Of a stretch of DNA of 64,000 nt, positions 34,800 to 44,326 are shown one piece after another; the first letter of the stretch is position 1, and the number at the start of each line of letters is the position of its first letter. Below the pieces are notes generated by a model that had not been told where the DNA came from, made no database searches, and saw nothing but the letters and a program-made list of their open reading frames with translations. Origin of the DNA: Nonlabens sp. Hel1_33_55 (GTDB lineage: Bacteria; Bacteroidota; Bacteroidia; Flavobacteriales; Flavobacteriaceae); contig NZ_LT627735.1 of NCBI RefSeq assembly GCF_900101765.1, positions 2,077,501 through 2,141,500 of the forward strand. The letters run 5' to 3'. Made by a program: the position numbers and the translations under genes.

Positions 34800-35987
34800 A
34801 TGAACCAGCAACTTTCTGACCGTATCAACAACCTGCCTACCAGCGCCACGCTTGCCATGGCGGCCAAAGCACGCGAACTGCGCGAGCAAGGAAAGGATAT
34901 TATAGGTCTGAGTCTAGGTGAACCAGATTTCAACACGCCAGATTTTGTCAAAGACGCAGCCATTCAGGCGATTAATGATAACTATAATGGTTACACACCA
35001 GTAGATGGCTATGTAGAATTGAAAGATGCGATCATCACTAAATTCAAACGTGATAACAATTTAACGTATGACCGCAGCCAGATTGTGGTTTCCACTGGAG
35101 CAAAGCAATCCATCGCTAATGTTGCGATGGTGGTTCTCAACAAAGGTGATGAATGCATCCTGCCAGCTCCTTACTGGGTTAGTTATAGCGCAATCGTTGA
35201 ACTAGCCGAAGGTGTTCCCGTAGAGGTTCATGCCGGTGTAGAGCAGAATTTCAAAATCACGGCAGAACAACTGCGTGCAGCAATCACGCCTAAAACAAAA
35301 ATGATTCTCTTCTCATCACCCAACAATCCCAGCGGATCTGTTTTTTCTAAGAAAGAATTAGACGCTTTTGCTGAGATTTTGAAAGATCATCCTCAAATTG
35401 TTGTAGTAAGCGATGAGATCTACGAGCACATCAATTACGGTTCTGGTCACGCCAGTATTGCCAATTGTGATGGAATGTATGATCGCACCGTGACGATTAA
35501 TGGTGTTAGTAAGGCTTTTGCTATGACTGGATGGAGAATAGGCTACATAGGTGCACCAACTTATATTGCACGTGCCTGTAACAAATTTCAAGGCCAGATC
35601 ACCAGTGGAGCCAACTGTGTTGCCCAACGTGCAGTCATCACGGCACTGGAAGCTCCAGTTTCCAAAATCCAATACATGGTAGATGCCTTTGCAGAACGTC
35701 GCAAGTTGATCCTCGAATTGCTTGGTCAAATCGACGGATTTGTGACTGATGAGCCAGAAGGAGCATTTTATGTGTTCCCAGATATTTCGGCGTTTTTTGG
35801 TCGGGAAATCAAAGGACACAAAATCTATACGGCAGAGGATTTCTCGTTGTTCCTATTAGAAAAAGCTCTTGTAGCGACGGTTTCTGGAGAGTCTTTTGGC
35901 GCACCTAACTGTATCCGTATTTCATATGCTGCAAGTACAGAGCAAATCAAGGAAGCGATTGAAAGGATTCATTTGGCGCTTTCATAA
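34800..35987 (+). CDS. Class I aminotransferase, aspartate aminotransferase-like
   Basis: 395-aa PLP enzyme of fold type I, subgroup Ib. Lys238 in GVSKAFAMTGWRIGY is the Schiff-base lysine. SLGEPDFNTPDF near residue 40 and SSPNNPSGSVFS in the middle mark aspartate/prephenate-type enzymes, and the C-terminal NCIRISYAAS carries the substrate-carboxylate Arg. Likely oxaloacetate/aspartate or aromatic amino acids. The start MNQQLSDRINNLPTSAT is fixed by the promoter. Monocistronic, followed by a palindrome copy and a terminator. Confidence 0.92.
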   Translation: MNQQLSDRINNLPTSATLAMAAKARELREQGKDIIGLSLGEPDFNTPDFVKDAAIQAINDNYNGYTPVDGYVELKDAIITKFKRDNNLTYDRSQIVVSTGAKQSIANVAMVVLNKGDECILPAPYWVSYSAIVELAEGVPVEVHAGVEQNFKITAEQLRAAITPKTKMILFSSPNNPSGSVFSKKELDAFAEILKDHPQIVVVSDEIYEHINYGSGHASIANCDGMYDRTVTINGVSKAFAMTGWRIGYIGAPTYIARACNKFQGQITSGANCVAQRAVITALEAPVSKIQYMVDAFAERRKLILELLGQIDGFVTDEPEGAFYVFPDISAFFGREIKGHKIYTAEDFSLFLLEKALVATVSGESFGAPNCIRISYAASTEQIKEAIERIHLALS

Positions 35988-35997
35988 AAGATTAGTT

Positions 35998-36013
35998 CGC
36001 TTTCGCGAAAGCG
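35998..36013. repeat. Iterated palindrome copy, intergenic (perfect)
   Basis: Perfect 16-mer, 10 nt after the aminotransferase stop and just before its terminator. Confidence 0.95.
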
Positions 36014-36029
36014 GATTTCAAAATAAATT

Positions 36030-36071
36030 AAAACCATCAGTTTTGCAGTCTTGCAAGGCTGATGGTTTTCA
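36030..36071 (+). terminator. Terminator after the aminotransferase gene
   Basis: AAAACCATCAG pairs with CTGATGGTTTT across an 18-nt loop that itself contains TTGCA/TGCAA, forming a smaller inner hairpin. Confidence 0.75.
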
Positions 36072-36324
36072 AGTTTTGTAATTATCGCATTATCCAAAAG
36101 ACGTTTCAACTAACATCTTATAATAAAGGAAAGCGATAAGTATTACGATTTTGAATTCTGAAAATTCTTTCCTGGCATTAAAGTCTTTATATGAAGCCTA
36201 ATAGTTGGTAAGGTTGAAATCAAACTAAGATTTAGTATTCTGATCTGCTACTATAATCTTATTAAAGAGAGCTCAAATTGTTCTCCAAAACATTTTTGAT
36301 TTTGTTCTTGATTTTGATTTTTCT

Positions 36325-37821
36325 CTACCTATTCCTCCAAAAGAATGGAGTCAGCAAGATTAGAACAGTGAACAATTCCAGTCGGCCAATGAGCATCAAA
36401 AATGAACACCACCATTTACCCAGATCGGGCAAGCCGGCAAAGTTGTTTATTGGAGATAAATCACCAAAAGCAGGTCCAACGTTACCTAAACTACTAAGCG
36501 CTCCACCTATAGCGGTATCAAAATCCAACCCTAAAGCCGCGAGTCCTACTGACCCTACTATAAAGGACAACATGTATAGAATAAAGAAGCCTAGTATATT
36601 AAATACAATATTGCTGGAAAGAGCCTTGCCGTTGTAACGTACCGGTAAAATGGCATTGGGATGAAGCGTGCGTTTGAACTCCATGATACCATTACGTATC
36701 AAGATAATATGTCTCATAACTTTAATACCGCCAGATGTGGATCCAGCACTACCACCTAAAAAGAATAAACCAAAAAACATGATGGTCAAAAAGGGTGTCC
36801 ACATCGTATAATCTGCAGATACAAATCCAGTAGTGGTAATTACCGCTAAAACTTGAAAAAAGGAATGTCTAACCGCACTTTCCAATTCACCCCAAACCAT
36901 GGGATGTGCAATGGAAGATACCGATACATCTGCTTGCGTATAAATAAGAACAGCTCCAATAATAGAGAAGCCTAGCACAAAGCTTGCATACCATTTAAAC
37001 TCGGTATCTTGATATATCTTTTTGAATTGACCTTTGAAACCAAAGTAACTTAAGACAAAGTTCATCCCAGCAATAAACATGAAAAAGGTAATAATCCATT
37101 GAATCCAAGGATTGTCGTTCCAGTAGGCAATACTCGCATTCTTGGTAGAAAACCCACCAGTAGATAAAGTGCTCATGGCATGGTTGACGGCATCAAACCA
37201 GCCCATTCCTGCTATTTTGAGCAGTACAGCCTCAATACCTGTAAAGCTTACATAGATAAGCCATAGTCTTTTGGCTGTATCTGTAATTCTGGGATGGAGT
37301 TTATCCGCACTTGGGCCTGGAGCTTCGGCAGCAAAAAGCTGCATACCGCCTATTCCCAATAATGGTAATATGGCTACCGCGAGAACAATAATTCCCATAC
37401 CACCTATCCAGTGCGTTGTACTGCGCCAGAAGAGAACACCTTTAGGCATGATCTCAATATCATTCATGATGCTGGCTCCTGTAGTTGTAAAACCACTCAT
37501 GGTTTCAAAAAAAGCATCTGTATAATTACCTATCGCACCAGTAAATAAGTAAGGCATGGTTCCAGCCAATGCCATGAATAACCAACCTAATGTCACAATG
37601 AGGTAACCTTCTTTTTTACCTAATTCTTTGATGTGCTGTCTAGTCACTAACATCAAAACAGAACCTAGGGAAATAGCTACAACTGCAGCTAGAAGAATCT
37701 CTAAAGCCTCGTCCTCTCCATAAAAAGCGCTAACTAATGAACCCAATGACATAAAACCACCGTTAAAAACCAACAGTAGTCCCATGATATAAATAATAAT
37801 CTTATAATTGAGTCTTAGCAT
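36325..37821 (-). CDS. trkH: Trk-type K+ uptake membrane subunit
   Basis: 498-aa K+ channel-like transporter with four pore repeats. Selectivity-filter segments seen: TTTGASIM, STGGFSTKN, TTTGFVSAD and SLGNVGPAFG. GGSAGSTSGGIKVMRH follows the third repeat as in TrkH/KtrB. Start ATG 37821 (MLRLNYKIIIYIMG) overlaps the trkA stop by 1 nt (TAATG), so translation is coupled to its regulatory partner. Confidence 0.95.
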   Translation of the reverse strand: MLRLNYKIIIYIMGLLLVFNGGFMSLGSLVSAFYGEDEALEILLAAVVAISLGSVLMLVTRQHIKELGKKEGYLIVTLGWLFMALAGTMPYLFTGAIGNYTDAFFETMSGFTTTGASIMNDIEIMPKGVLFWRSTTHWIGGMGIIVLAVAILPLLGIGGMQLFAAEAPGPSADKLHPRITDTAKRLWLIYVSFTGIEAVLLKIAGMGWFDAVNHAMSTLSTGGFSTKNASIAYWNDNPWIQWIITFFMFIAGMNFVLSYFGFKGQFKKIYQDTEFKWYASFVLGFSIIGAVLIYTQADVSVSSIAHPMVWGELESAVRHSFFQVLAVITTTGFVSADYTMWTPFLTIMFFGLFFLGGSAGSTSGGIKVMRHIILIRNGIMEFKRTLHPNAILPVRYNGKALSSNIVFNILGFFILYMLSFIVGSVGLAALGLDFDTAIGGALSSLGNVGPAFGDLSPINNFAGLPDLGKWWCSFLMLIGRLELFTVLILLTPFFWRNR

Positions 37822-39170
37822 TATTGGAAAAGTTTTTCCACTTTGGAAATAGAGCGCGGCAAACAACACACCACTACTCTGTCACCAGCTTTTATGGTGA
37901 AATCGCCCAAAACTATATTACCTTTTCCGTCACGAATTACGCCACCTATGATCGCACTACGTGGCACATTGACTTCTATGATTTGTTTGTTACACAAGGC
38001 GCTTTTTTCCTTAACGATAAACTCGAGTAGCTCTGCATTCATATTGTTGAGCTTTGTCATAGCCACCACTTCGCCCTTACGTATGTATCTAAAGATATTA
38101 TTTGCTGCAAGAAGTTTCTTGTTTATCAACGTGTCAATTCCTATACTGTGAGACAGCTGGAAATAATCCATATTCTCTACCAGAGAGATCGTTTTGCGCA
38201 CACTCTTACTTTTTGCCATTAGGCAAGAAATAATATTGGTTTCGCTATTTCCAGTCACAGCAATAAAAGCATCCATTTCATGAATACTTTCTTCCTGTAG
38301 AAGCTCAACGTTTCGGCCATCTCCGCTGATGACAAGAACTTCTGGTAATTTATCTGCTAGATCAAAGGCTTTATCTGGATCAATTTCTACCAGCTTCACA
38401 TTCATCCCTGCTTCAGAAAGATTGCGTGCACTTTGTTCCCCTATGTTACTACCACCTAGAATCATGACATTTTTCATGGTCCTGCGTGTTTTTCCTGTCA
38501 GTTTATACAATTCATCCACACCACCTGTCGTAGTAATAAAGTATACCTGATCACCTTCTTTAAACTGTGTATCACCGCGCGGTATCAATGTGTATTGCGT
38601 ACCAAAACGCTGGATCGCAATAGGCATAAAATGAACTTCTGGAAAAATCTCGCCAGCTTCCTGTACTGATTTTCCAACAAACTGCGCCGTACGTGTTAAG
38701 TTAACGCCTACCATAGTCAATGCACCATCCTCAAATTCGTAGCTATCATTAAAGGCACTTTGATTGAGAAGTAATTCAATTTCCTTACTGGCTAGGGACT
38801 CTGGAGAAATTAATTCATCGATCCCAAATCCTTTAAAACCAACAGCTTGCTCTGCATCAAGAAATTCTGTATTTGAAATTCTCGCAATCGTTCGCTTTGC
38901 ACCCAATTGTTTTGCCAGAACGCCTATCGTGATGTTGATCGCCTCGCTACTGCTTACCGCAATAACCAGATCTGCCTGGCCTACGTTAGAATCCTTGAGC
39001 GTTTTAATAGATGTGGCGTCACCTCTCAATGTCCTGATATCCAGATGGGTATCTGCATAATGTAGATTTTCTTTTACGGGATCTATAAGCGTGATATCTT
39101 GAGACTCATAAGAGAGCAGCTTAGCTAGGTGAAATCCTACCTCGCCAGCGCCAGCTATAATGATTTTCAT
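37821..39170 (-). CDS. trkA: Trk K+ uptake regulator TrkA
   Basis: 449-aa cytosolic regulator with two RCK repeats. Each has a Rossmann NAD-binding site (IIIAGAGEVGFHLAKL at about 2-17; VMILGGSNIGEQSARNL near 234-250) followed by a TrkA-C domain. It gates TrkH by NAD(H)/nucleotide binding. Start ATG 39170 is chosen because an upstream frame extension runs through the -7 box (39198-39191) and a palindrome copy. Confidence 0.95.
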   Translation of the reverse strand: MKIIIAGAGEVGFHLAKLLSYESQDITLIDPVKENLHYADTHLDIRTLRGDATSIKTLKDSNVGQADLVIAVSSSEAINITIGVLAKQLGAKRTIARISNTEFLDAEQAVGFKGFGIDELISPESLASKEIELLLNQSAFNDSYEFEDGALTMVGVNLTRTAQFVGKSVQEAGEIFPEVHFMPIAIQRFGTQYTLIPRGDTQFKEGDQVYFITTTGGVDELYKLTGKTRRTMKNVMILGGSNIGEQSARNLSEAGMNVKLVEIDPDKAFDLADKLPEVLVISGDGRNVELLQEESIHEMDAFIAVTGNSETNIISCLMAKSKSVRKTISLVENMDYFQLSHSIGIDTLINKKLLAANNIFRYIRKGEVVAMTKLNNMNAELLEFIVKEKSALCNKQIIEVNVPRSAIIGGVIRDGKGNIVLGDFTIKAGDRVVVCCLPRSISKVEKLFQ

Positions 39171-39190
39171 AAAATCGTTTCTGTGGAATT

Positions 39191-39198
39191 CAAATATA
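39191..39198 (-). promoter_or_regulatory. -7 box of the trkA-trkH operon
   Basis: TAtaTTTG exact match on the minus strand, 21 nt before the trkA ATG. Confidence 0.6.
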
Positions 39199-39259
39199 CC
39201 AATAAGGTCATAATAAGGTAAGAAAGTACCTCTAATAATACGGTGATGGTTGATAAGTA

Positions 39260-39275
39260 CGCTTTCGCGAAAGCG
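39260..39275. repeat. Iterated palindrome copy, intergenic (perfect)
   Basis: Perfect 16-mer between the divergent trkA and ubiE promoters. Confidence 0.95.
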
Positions 39276-39303
39276 AAATAACAATTTCCTCACTGCTCCA
39301 TTG

Positions 39304-39311
39304 TATCTTTG
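39304..39311 (+). promoter_or_regulatory. -7 box of ubiE/menG
   Basis: TAtcTTTG exact match, 17 nt before the GTG start at 39328. Confidence 0.6.
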
Positions 39312-39327
39312 GCACAAACCACAAAAC

Positions 39328-40059
39328 GTGTCTGAACAAGTAAAACCAAATCAAGACAACGAGGCTAGCAAGAAAGAGCAGGTCACGCAAATGTTTGATA
39401 CCATAAGCGGTGAATATGACGGCCTTAACCGTATGATTTCATTGGGACTGGATCAAAAATGGCGTGATAATGTGGTAGAAATGGTAGCTGCCCATAAACC
39501 AGATACGATCATGGATATCGCGACTGGTACTGGCGATCTAGTGATTAAAATGGCTGAAAAAACCAAAGCTTCCAGACTGGTAGGACTTGATATTTCTAGC
39601 GGTATGCTTGAGGTAGGTAAAATTAAAGTCAAGAAAGAGCAGCTGGATGACCGCATTGAAATGGTGCTGGGCGATTCTGAAAACCTACAGTTTGATGATC
39701 AGACTTTTGACGCTATAACCGTCTCTTATGGTGTACGTAATTTTGAAGATCTAGAAAAAGGACTTGCTGAAATCTTACGGGTATTGAAACCCGGTGGTAT
39801 TCTGGTCATTCTTGAAACCAGCGTCCCGCAAAAATTCCCATTCAAACAAGGCTATTACGTGTATAGTAATCTAGTCGTTCCTACTTTAGGAAAGATTTTT
39901 TCAAAGGATCGCAAGGCTTATGGATACCTTTCAAAAAGTGCCTCTAAATTTCCTTATGGAGAGCGATTCAACAATATTTTAAAGAAAGTTGGGTTTAAAG
40001 ACGTGGAGAGTTCCTTACAATTTCATGGTGCCTCTACTATTTATAAAGCCATTAAATAA
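39328..40059 (+). CDS. ubiE: Demethylmenaquinone methyltransferase
   Basis: 243-aa SAM methyltransferase completing menaquinone synthesis (also called menG). SAM motif I DIATGTGDLVIKMA, then VGLDISSGMLEVGK, DAITVSYGVRNFEDL and LRVLKPGGILVILE are the family signatures; the C-terminal KAYGYLSKSASKFPYG is also conserved. GTG start 39328 is set by the -7 box. It is followed 6 nt later by a PorT-like gene, an arrangement I recall as usual in Flavobacteria. Confidence 0.95.
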   Translation: MSEQVKPNQDNEASKKEQVTQMFDTISGEYDGLNRMISLGLDQKWRDNVVEMVAAHKPDTIMDIATGTGDLVIKMAEKTKASRLVGLDISSGMLEVGKIKVKKEQLDDRIEMVLGDSENLQFDDQTFDAITVSYGVRNFEDLEKGLAEILRVLKPGGILVILETSVPQKFPFKQGYYVYSNLVVPTLGKIFSKDRKAYGYLSKSASKFPYGERFNNILKKVGFKDVESSLQFHGASTIYKAIK

Positions 40060-40065
40060 TTACTG

Positions 40066-40764
40066 TTGAGAACAACCTTTTTTATTCTTGCCTGCTTAAT
40101 AGGTTCTATTGCTACAGCACAACTTTTCACGAAGGAACGTATCAAGAATCGGGAGAATTTTGATAAGCAGATACTGACTTTTGGCTTTTATATGGGTCTC
40201 AATACTTATGACTATAAATTTGATTACAATGAGATTGTCGACGAGATTCAAACCGAAAAGACTGCCGGATTTAATGTAGGCGTGTTGAGTGATTTGAGAA
40301 TCAACGAATATTTAAATCTTAGGTTTGAACCTGGTGTTGCATTTGTACAACGCAATTTGTTTTTTACTGACCCATCGTTCAATTCTCCTGAACAATTCAT
40401 ACGAGAAGTAAGCTCTACTTATATCCAGCTTCCCATACTGCTTAAAGTTTCCACTAAAAGATTGAACAATTTTAAGCCGTTTGTAATAGGTGGCGCTTCT
40501 TATTCACACAATCTTTCCAGTAATGAGGAAAATCCTGATGATAATAGCGCTGGACAATTCCGTCAGAAAACGGGTGTTTTCAATTATGAAATGGGTTTAG
40601 GCGTGGATCTTTATCTTCCCTATTTTAAATTTACACCATCCATTAGAGGTGTTTTTGCAATAACGGATGAACTGGTAAGAGATGAAAATCCAGACAGTCC
40701 ATATACTGGTAGTGTAGACAGCATGCTGTCCAGAGGAATTTTTCTAAACTTTACATTCCAGTAA
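40066..40764 (+). CDS. PorT/SprT-like type IX secretion outer-membrane protein
   Basis: 232-aa small outer-membrane beta-barrel with an N-terminal signal (MRTTFFILACLIGSIATA, cut before QLF). GFYMGLNTYDYKFDY, NVGVLSDLRINEYLNLRFEPGV, TYIQLPILLK and KPFVIGGASY are typical of the PorT group needed for T9SS assembly. The start is TTG 40066, directly after ubiE, so it is likely co-transcribed with it. The last 14 nt overlap the convergent methyltransferase gene. Confidence 0.85.
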   Translation: MRTTFFILACLIGSIATAQLFTKERIKNRENFDKQILTFGFYMGLNTYDYKFDYNEIVDEIQTEKTAGFNVGVLSDLRINEYLNLRFEPGVAFVQRNLFFTDPSFNSPEQFIREVSSTYIQLPILLKVSTKRLNNFKPFVIGGASYSHNLSSNEENPDDNSAGQFRQKTGVFNYEMGLGVDLYLPYFKFTPSIRGVFAITDELVRDENPDSPYTGSVDSMLSRGIFLNFTFQ

Positions 40765-41488
40765 ACCTGCGCCATTCTGCCAGGACAATTCCTGTTGCAG
40801 TAGCTACATTGAGACTTTCGGTTTTAATGCCATCTGAGCTGTATTGAGGGATTGATATTTTTGTGCCTAGTTGCATGATCTCAGTTGAGATACCGTGTGA
40901 TTCACTGCCCATCACTAAGATTCCATCTGTAGGCATTTTCTTTTCATAAATGCTCTGTTCGCTCATGGCGGTAACAAAAATGGGTAGCTGGGTATCCTTG
41001 AGGAATGTCTCCAATTCTACGTAGTGTAGTTGCACGCGAGCGATCGAACCCATGGTCGCCTGAATACATTTGGGGTTGTACAGATCAACAGTGTTTGAAT
41101 TACACACGATATGCTCGACATTGAACCAGTCAGCGAGCCGCACGATAGTTCCTAGATTTCCCGGATCTTGAATATTATCAAGTGCTAGAATAAGACCCCT
41201 TTCAGGAATTTCCTGAGTTTTCAACATCTTGACAATGGCTAGGTATCCTGGTGGCGTTTTCAGGTTTGAGATGGATTTCATCTCAGCAATTGATATAATT
41301 TCTGGATTGAGATCATGCAGCTTATTGGCTTCTTTAGTGACGTAGATTTCTTCCACACTAAGACCTGCATTTTTGAGTTCTCTAATAGATTTATAACCTT
41401 CTACAACAAATGACTGCATCTCTTCCCGATTCTTTTTACGAGTCAGGCTTTTGATCTGTTTAATTTTGTTTTTGGTAATCATTATCAT
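40751..41488 (-). CDS. TrmH/SpoU-family RNA 2'-O-methyltransferase
   Basis: 245-aa SPOUT (knotted) methyltransferase. The three family motifs are clear: LILALDNIQDPGNLGTIVRL (motif 1), VMGSESHGIS (motif 2) and SLNVATATGIVLAEW (motif 3), preceded by an L30e-like substrate-binding domain of about 95 residues. The RNA target (23S rRNA or tRNA) is not readable. Start ATG 41488 or ATG 41482. It is divergent from tamL with a gap of only 21 nt. Confidence 0.9.
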   Translation of the reverse strand: MIMITKNKIKQIKSLTRKKNREEMQSFVVEGYKSIRELKNAGLSVEEIYVTKEANKLHDLNPEIISIAEMKSISNLKTPPGYLAIVKMLKTQEIPERGLILALDNIQDPGNLGTIVRLADWFNVEHIVCNSNTVDLYNPKCIQATMGSIARVQLHYVELETFLKDTQLPIFVTAMSEQSIYEKKMPTDGILVMGSESHGISTEIMQLGTKISIPQYSSDGIKTESLNVATATGIVLAEWRRFTGM

Positions 41489-41490
41489 CG

Positions 41491-41498
41491 TATTTTTG
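41491..41498 (+). promoter_or_regulatory. -7 box of tamL
   Basis: TAttTTTG exact match with TTG 16 nt upstream (inside the divergent gene), 12 nt before the tamL ATG. Confidence 0.5.
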
Positions 41499-41509
41499 GG
41501 CCGCTACCT

Positions 41510-44062
41510 ATGGAATTAAAAAGACTTCACACAAAAATAGGCTTAATTGTAACGCTTATTCTTTTTTCAGTATCCTGTAGTACGATCAAGCGAGTTCCAG
41601 ACGGTAGAAAACTTCTCATTGAGAACAATATTATTGTAGACAGTCTACCTCCTGAAAATGATAGAGTAGCTAATCTACCAGAGCAACGTCCCAATCAAGG
41701 AATAGGTCTTTTTCCACTTAGACTTCACATTTACAACCTCGCCAGACCGCATCGCGATTCCATTTATCTAAAATGGATGCAGAACAATCCCAAGCAACTT
41801 GAGAGAAGGAATGACCTGCTTTCTGAAAAGCAAACCATGCAGCTGGGTGAAGGATTAGTAGCTTTTAACCAATGGCTCAAACGTACCGGCCAGGCTCCAG
41901 TGTTAGTAGATGAAAACCTAAGCAAAAAATCTTCTGAGAGATTAAGACAATGGTACTGGAATCAAGGATGGTTCAACACTGAAGTTGACGAGGAAATTGT
42001 AGATGCCAAGCGTGAAAAGCGAGCTCGAGTCAATTATTATGTACAGCGGCATCAACCTTACATCGTTGATAGTATCAATCGCAATATTCCAACGCTAGCC
42101 ATTGACTCGTTATATGAAGCTAACAAAGGCTCTAGCCTTTTGGAATCTGGTAGACAATATTTTACCGGAGATATCAATGCAGAGCGCGATCGGCTTTATA
42201 AATTATTCCGCAATAATGGAGCGATCCATATGGAAAAAGAGTTCATCAAATTTGAAGGTGACACGGTAAACACAGATCATAAAGCCAACCTTACATTACT
42301 AGTGCGCAACAGAGAAGTTGAAGATGCCGATTCCACCATTAGAATACCTTTTCAATTACATAAAATAAGTCAGGTTCACATTATTCCAGATTATGAAAGA
42401 GAACTCGATAGTATAGTTCCTGATACCGTTAGTTATAAGGGATATAAAATAATAAGATACAACAAGCTCAAATACAGCAATCGGGTATTAACTGATGCTG
42501 TTTTTTTTGAACCCAACTTTTTATACAGAGACATTGATAGAGATAGAACCTATAAGAGAATTACAGAACTAAATAGCTTCTTATATCCCAGTATTTCTTA
42601 TGTCGAGGATCCCGCAGACACTACAGGCAATAATCTGATAGCAAACATCTCCTTGACTTCTAAGAAAAAGTACAATGTCGTTTTTGGTACTGAAGCTTCT
42701 CACAGTAACATTCAGACCTTTGGAGTAGGTTTGAACACATCCTTTTTAGTTAGAAATTTATTTAAGGGCAGTGAACTTTTTAGCCTAACCTTTAGAGGTA
42801 ATGTAGGTGCGAGTTCCAATAATGCGACTGGAGATTCCAGATTTTTTGACCTTCAAGAATTGGGTGCAGACGCAAGTCTGATATTTCCCAGACTGTTCTT
42901 CCCAGCAAATACAGACGGTATCATTCCAAAATATATGTCGCCAGCTACAAATTTGTCACTGGGTTTTGTATCACAAACTAATATAGGCCTGGATCGGCAA
43001 AGCGTGACCGGAGCACTAAGCTATCGATGGCAGCAAACACCCATCAAGAATACTAGATTTGATCTAATCAATGCACAATATGTGCGCAATCTAGACCCGC
43101 AGGACTTTTTCAATGTATATCAAAGTAGTTACACAAGTCTCAATGATATTGCCATGGATCTGAATATAACAGATCCTCAATACGTTGATATGGAAAACGA
43201 TCTTACCGTTCCTGAAGGTACCAACCGCTTTATAAATGACGCACTTCAAGGTAACTTCAACACCAATGCTGGTCAATTAGAAGACATCAGGAACATCAAT
43301 GAACGTCGGGATCGATTGGTACAGAACAATCTAATTATTGCTAGTTCCTACAACTGGATAAGAAACAATAGGCAGGGAATTTATGATGAGGATTATTCAA
43401 GATTCAGTGTACGCATTGAAAGTGCTGGAAATCTAATTGCTGGAGTTTCAAGTTTGCTAAATGTAGAGCGCAACGATAATGGGAATCGCAGGGTTTTTGG
43501 TGTAGAATATTCCCAATATCTCAAGCCTGAAATAGAATACATCAAGCACTGGGAATATGATGGCGGTAATGTCCTAGCCATAAAAGCCCTAGGTGGGATC
43601 GCAGTTCCCTATGGTAACTCTGACAACATTCCATTTATCAGATCATTTTTTGCTGGAGGCCCTAATGATAACCGCGCTTGGCAAGCCTATGAACTAGGAC
43701 CTGGTAGCACTGGTGGCCTGAATGATTTCAACGTGGCAAACATGAAGCTCGCCTTTAATGCAGAGTATCGTTTCCCAGTTTTGGGAGCTTTTAAAGGAGC
43801 TATTTTTACTGATATCGGGAATATTTGGAATGTTGCAGACAGTGAAGAGGACCCCAGAGCAATTTTCAATGAATTTCAAGACCTACAGAATCTTGCCATA
43901 GGAACCGGTTTTGGAGTACGGTATGACTTTGGATTTTTTGTCATTCGTTTTGACATAGGTTTCAAAACTTACAATCCAGCTCTTGAAACAGATCGCCGCT
44001 GGTTCACAGAATATAATTTTTCAAAATCGGTATTTAATGTAGGTATCAATTACCCATTTTAG
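41510..44062 (+). CDS. tamL: TamL, BamA/TamA-family outer-membrane lipoprotein
   Basis: 850-aa outer-membrane protein. The lipoprotein signal ends LFSVSC (Cys23), followed by periplasmic POTRA-like repeats to about residue 380 and a BamA-type beta barrel to the end. SFFAGGPNDNRAWQAYELGPG matches the conserved barrel-loop region and the final residue is Phe (INYPF). A lipid-anchored TamA homologue is the Bacteroidota form, TamL. Its usual partner TamB is not next to it. A structured RNA element lies 68 nt downstream. Confidence 0.88.
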   Translation: MELKRLHTKIGLIVTLILFSVSCSTIKRVPDGRKLLIENNIIVDSLPPENDRVANLPEQRPNQGIGLFPLRLHIYNLARPHRDSIYLKWMQNNPKQLERRNDLLSEKQTMQLGEGLVAFNQWLKRTGQAPVLVDENLSKKSSERLRQWYWNQGWFNTEVDEEIVDAKREKRARVNYYVQRHQPYIVDSINRNIPTLAIDSLYEANKGSSLLESGRQYFTGDINAERDRLYKLFRNNGAIHMEKEFIKFEGDTVNTDHKANLTLLVRNREVEDADSTIRIPFQLHKISQVHIIPDYERELDSIVPDTVSYKGYKIIRYNKLKYSNRVLTDAVFFEPNFLYRDIDRDRTYKRITELNSFLYPSISYVEDPADTTGNNLIANISLTSKKKYNVVFGTEASHSNIQTFGVGLNTSFLVRNLFKGSELFSLTFRGNVGASSNNATGDSRFFDLQELGADASLIFPRLFFPANTDGIIPKYMSPATNLSLGFVSQTNIGLDRQSVTGALSYRWQQTPIKNTRFDLINAQYVRNLDPQDFFNVYQSSYTSLNDIAMDLNITDPQYVDMENDLTVPEGTNRFINDALQGNFNTNAGQLEDIRNINERRDRLVQNNLIIASSYNWIRNNRQGIYDEDYSRFSVRIESAGNLIAGVSSLLNVERNDNGNRRVFGVEYSQYLKPEIEYIKHWEYDGGNVLAIKALGGIAVPYGNSDNIPFIRSFFAGGPNDNRAWQAYELGPGSTGGLNDFNVANMKLAFNAEYRFPVLGAFKGAIFTDIGNIWNVADSEEDPRAIFNEFQDLQNLAIGTGFGVRYDFGFFVIRFDIGFKTYNPALETDRRWFTEYNFSKSVFNVGINYPF

Positions 44063-44129
44063 ACCGATTAAATTTTAATTAAATTTCGCTTTCACTCTGG
44101 AAAAGGATGAAAGAAACTAAAATGTAGAA

Positions 44130-44243
44130 GCGTTAGGGATCGCAGTGAAAATCCTTTTTACAGCAATCCTCATAAAGGAATTGCTGTAAAAAGATTGCAA
44201 CAAAGAGCCCGACCATCACGCAGGATGCGGGATGGAAACGCCC
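44130..44243 (+). ncRNA. Structured intergenic element, copy 2 (candidate small RNA)
   Basis: It matches the 12800 element at its ends (GCGTTAGGGAT...AACGCCC) and core (AAAGATTG, AGCCCGACC). Here the variable stem is longer: TTTTTACAGCAAT pairs with ATTGCTGTAAAAA, with an inner TCCT/AGGA. The second hairpin is CCATC-A-CGCA, loop GGA, TGCG-G-GATGG. The two copies keep the fold while changing the paired bases. It lies upstream of the fba promoter, so it is not its leader. Confidence 0.6.
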
Positions 44244-44299
44244 AAAAACCTTTGTAAGGGTTATAACATTCAACATCCTAGAACAGTAAATTTTTTGCT

Positions 44300-44307
44300 T
44301 ACTTTTG
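44300..44307 (+). promoter_or_regulatory. -7 box of fbaA
   Basis: TActTTTG exact match, 20 nt before the ATG. Confidence 0.6.
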
Positions 44308-44326
44308 TTAGTTCAACACAAAAAAT

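Larger units (their letters stand above)
35988..36324. other. 337-base gene-free stretch between aminotransferase and trkH
   Basis: Contains a palindrome copy (35998), a terminator (36030-36071), then about 250 AT-rich bases in which I find no gene, promoter or repeat. Confidence 0.65.

Noticed and set aside
36278..36637. 119-codon plus-strand frame with a hydrophobic start
   Set aside because: Most of it is antisense to trkH; only its TTG-started first 15 or so codons lie outside, with no promoter box.
39170..39317. N-terminal extension of trkA reading RFRES
   Set aside because: It would cross the trkA promoter box and an intergenic palindrome; the conserved start MKIIIAGAGEVG is at 39170.
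39250..39327. N-terminal extension of ubiE reading LSRKR
   Set aside because: It runs through a palindrome and the -7 box at 39304; the GTG at 39328 fits the promoter spacing and family length.
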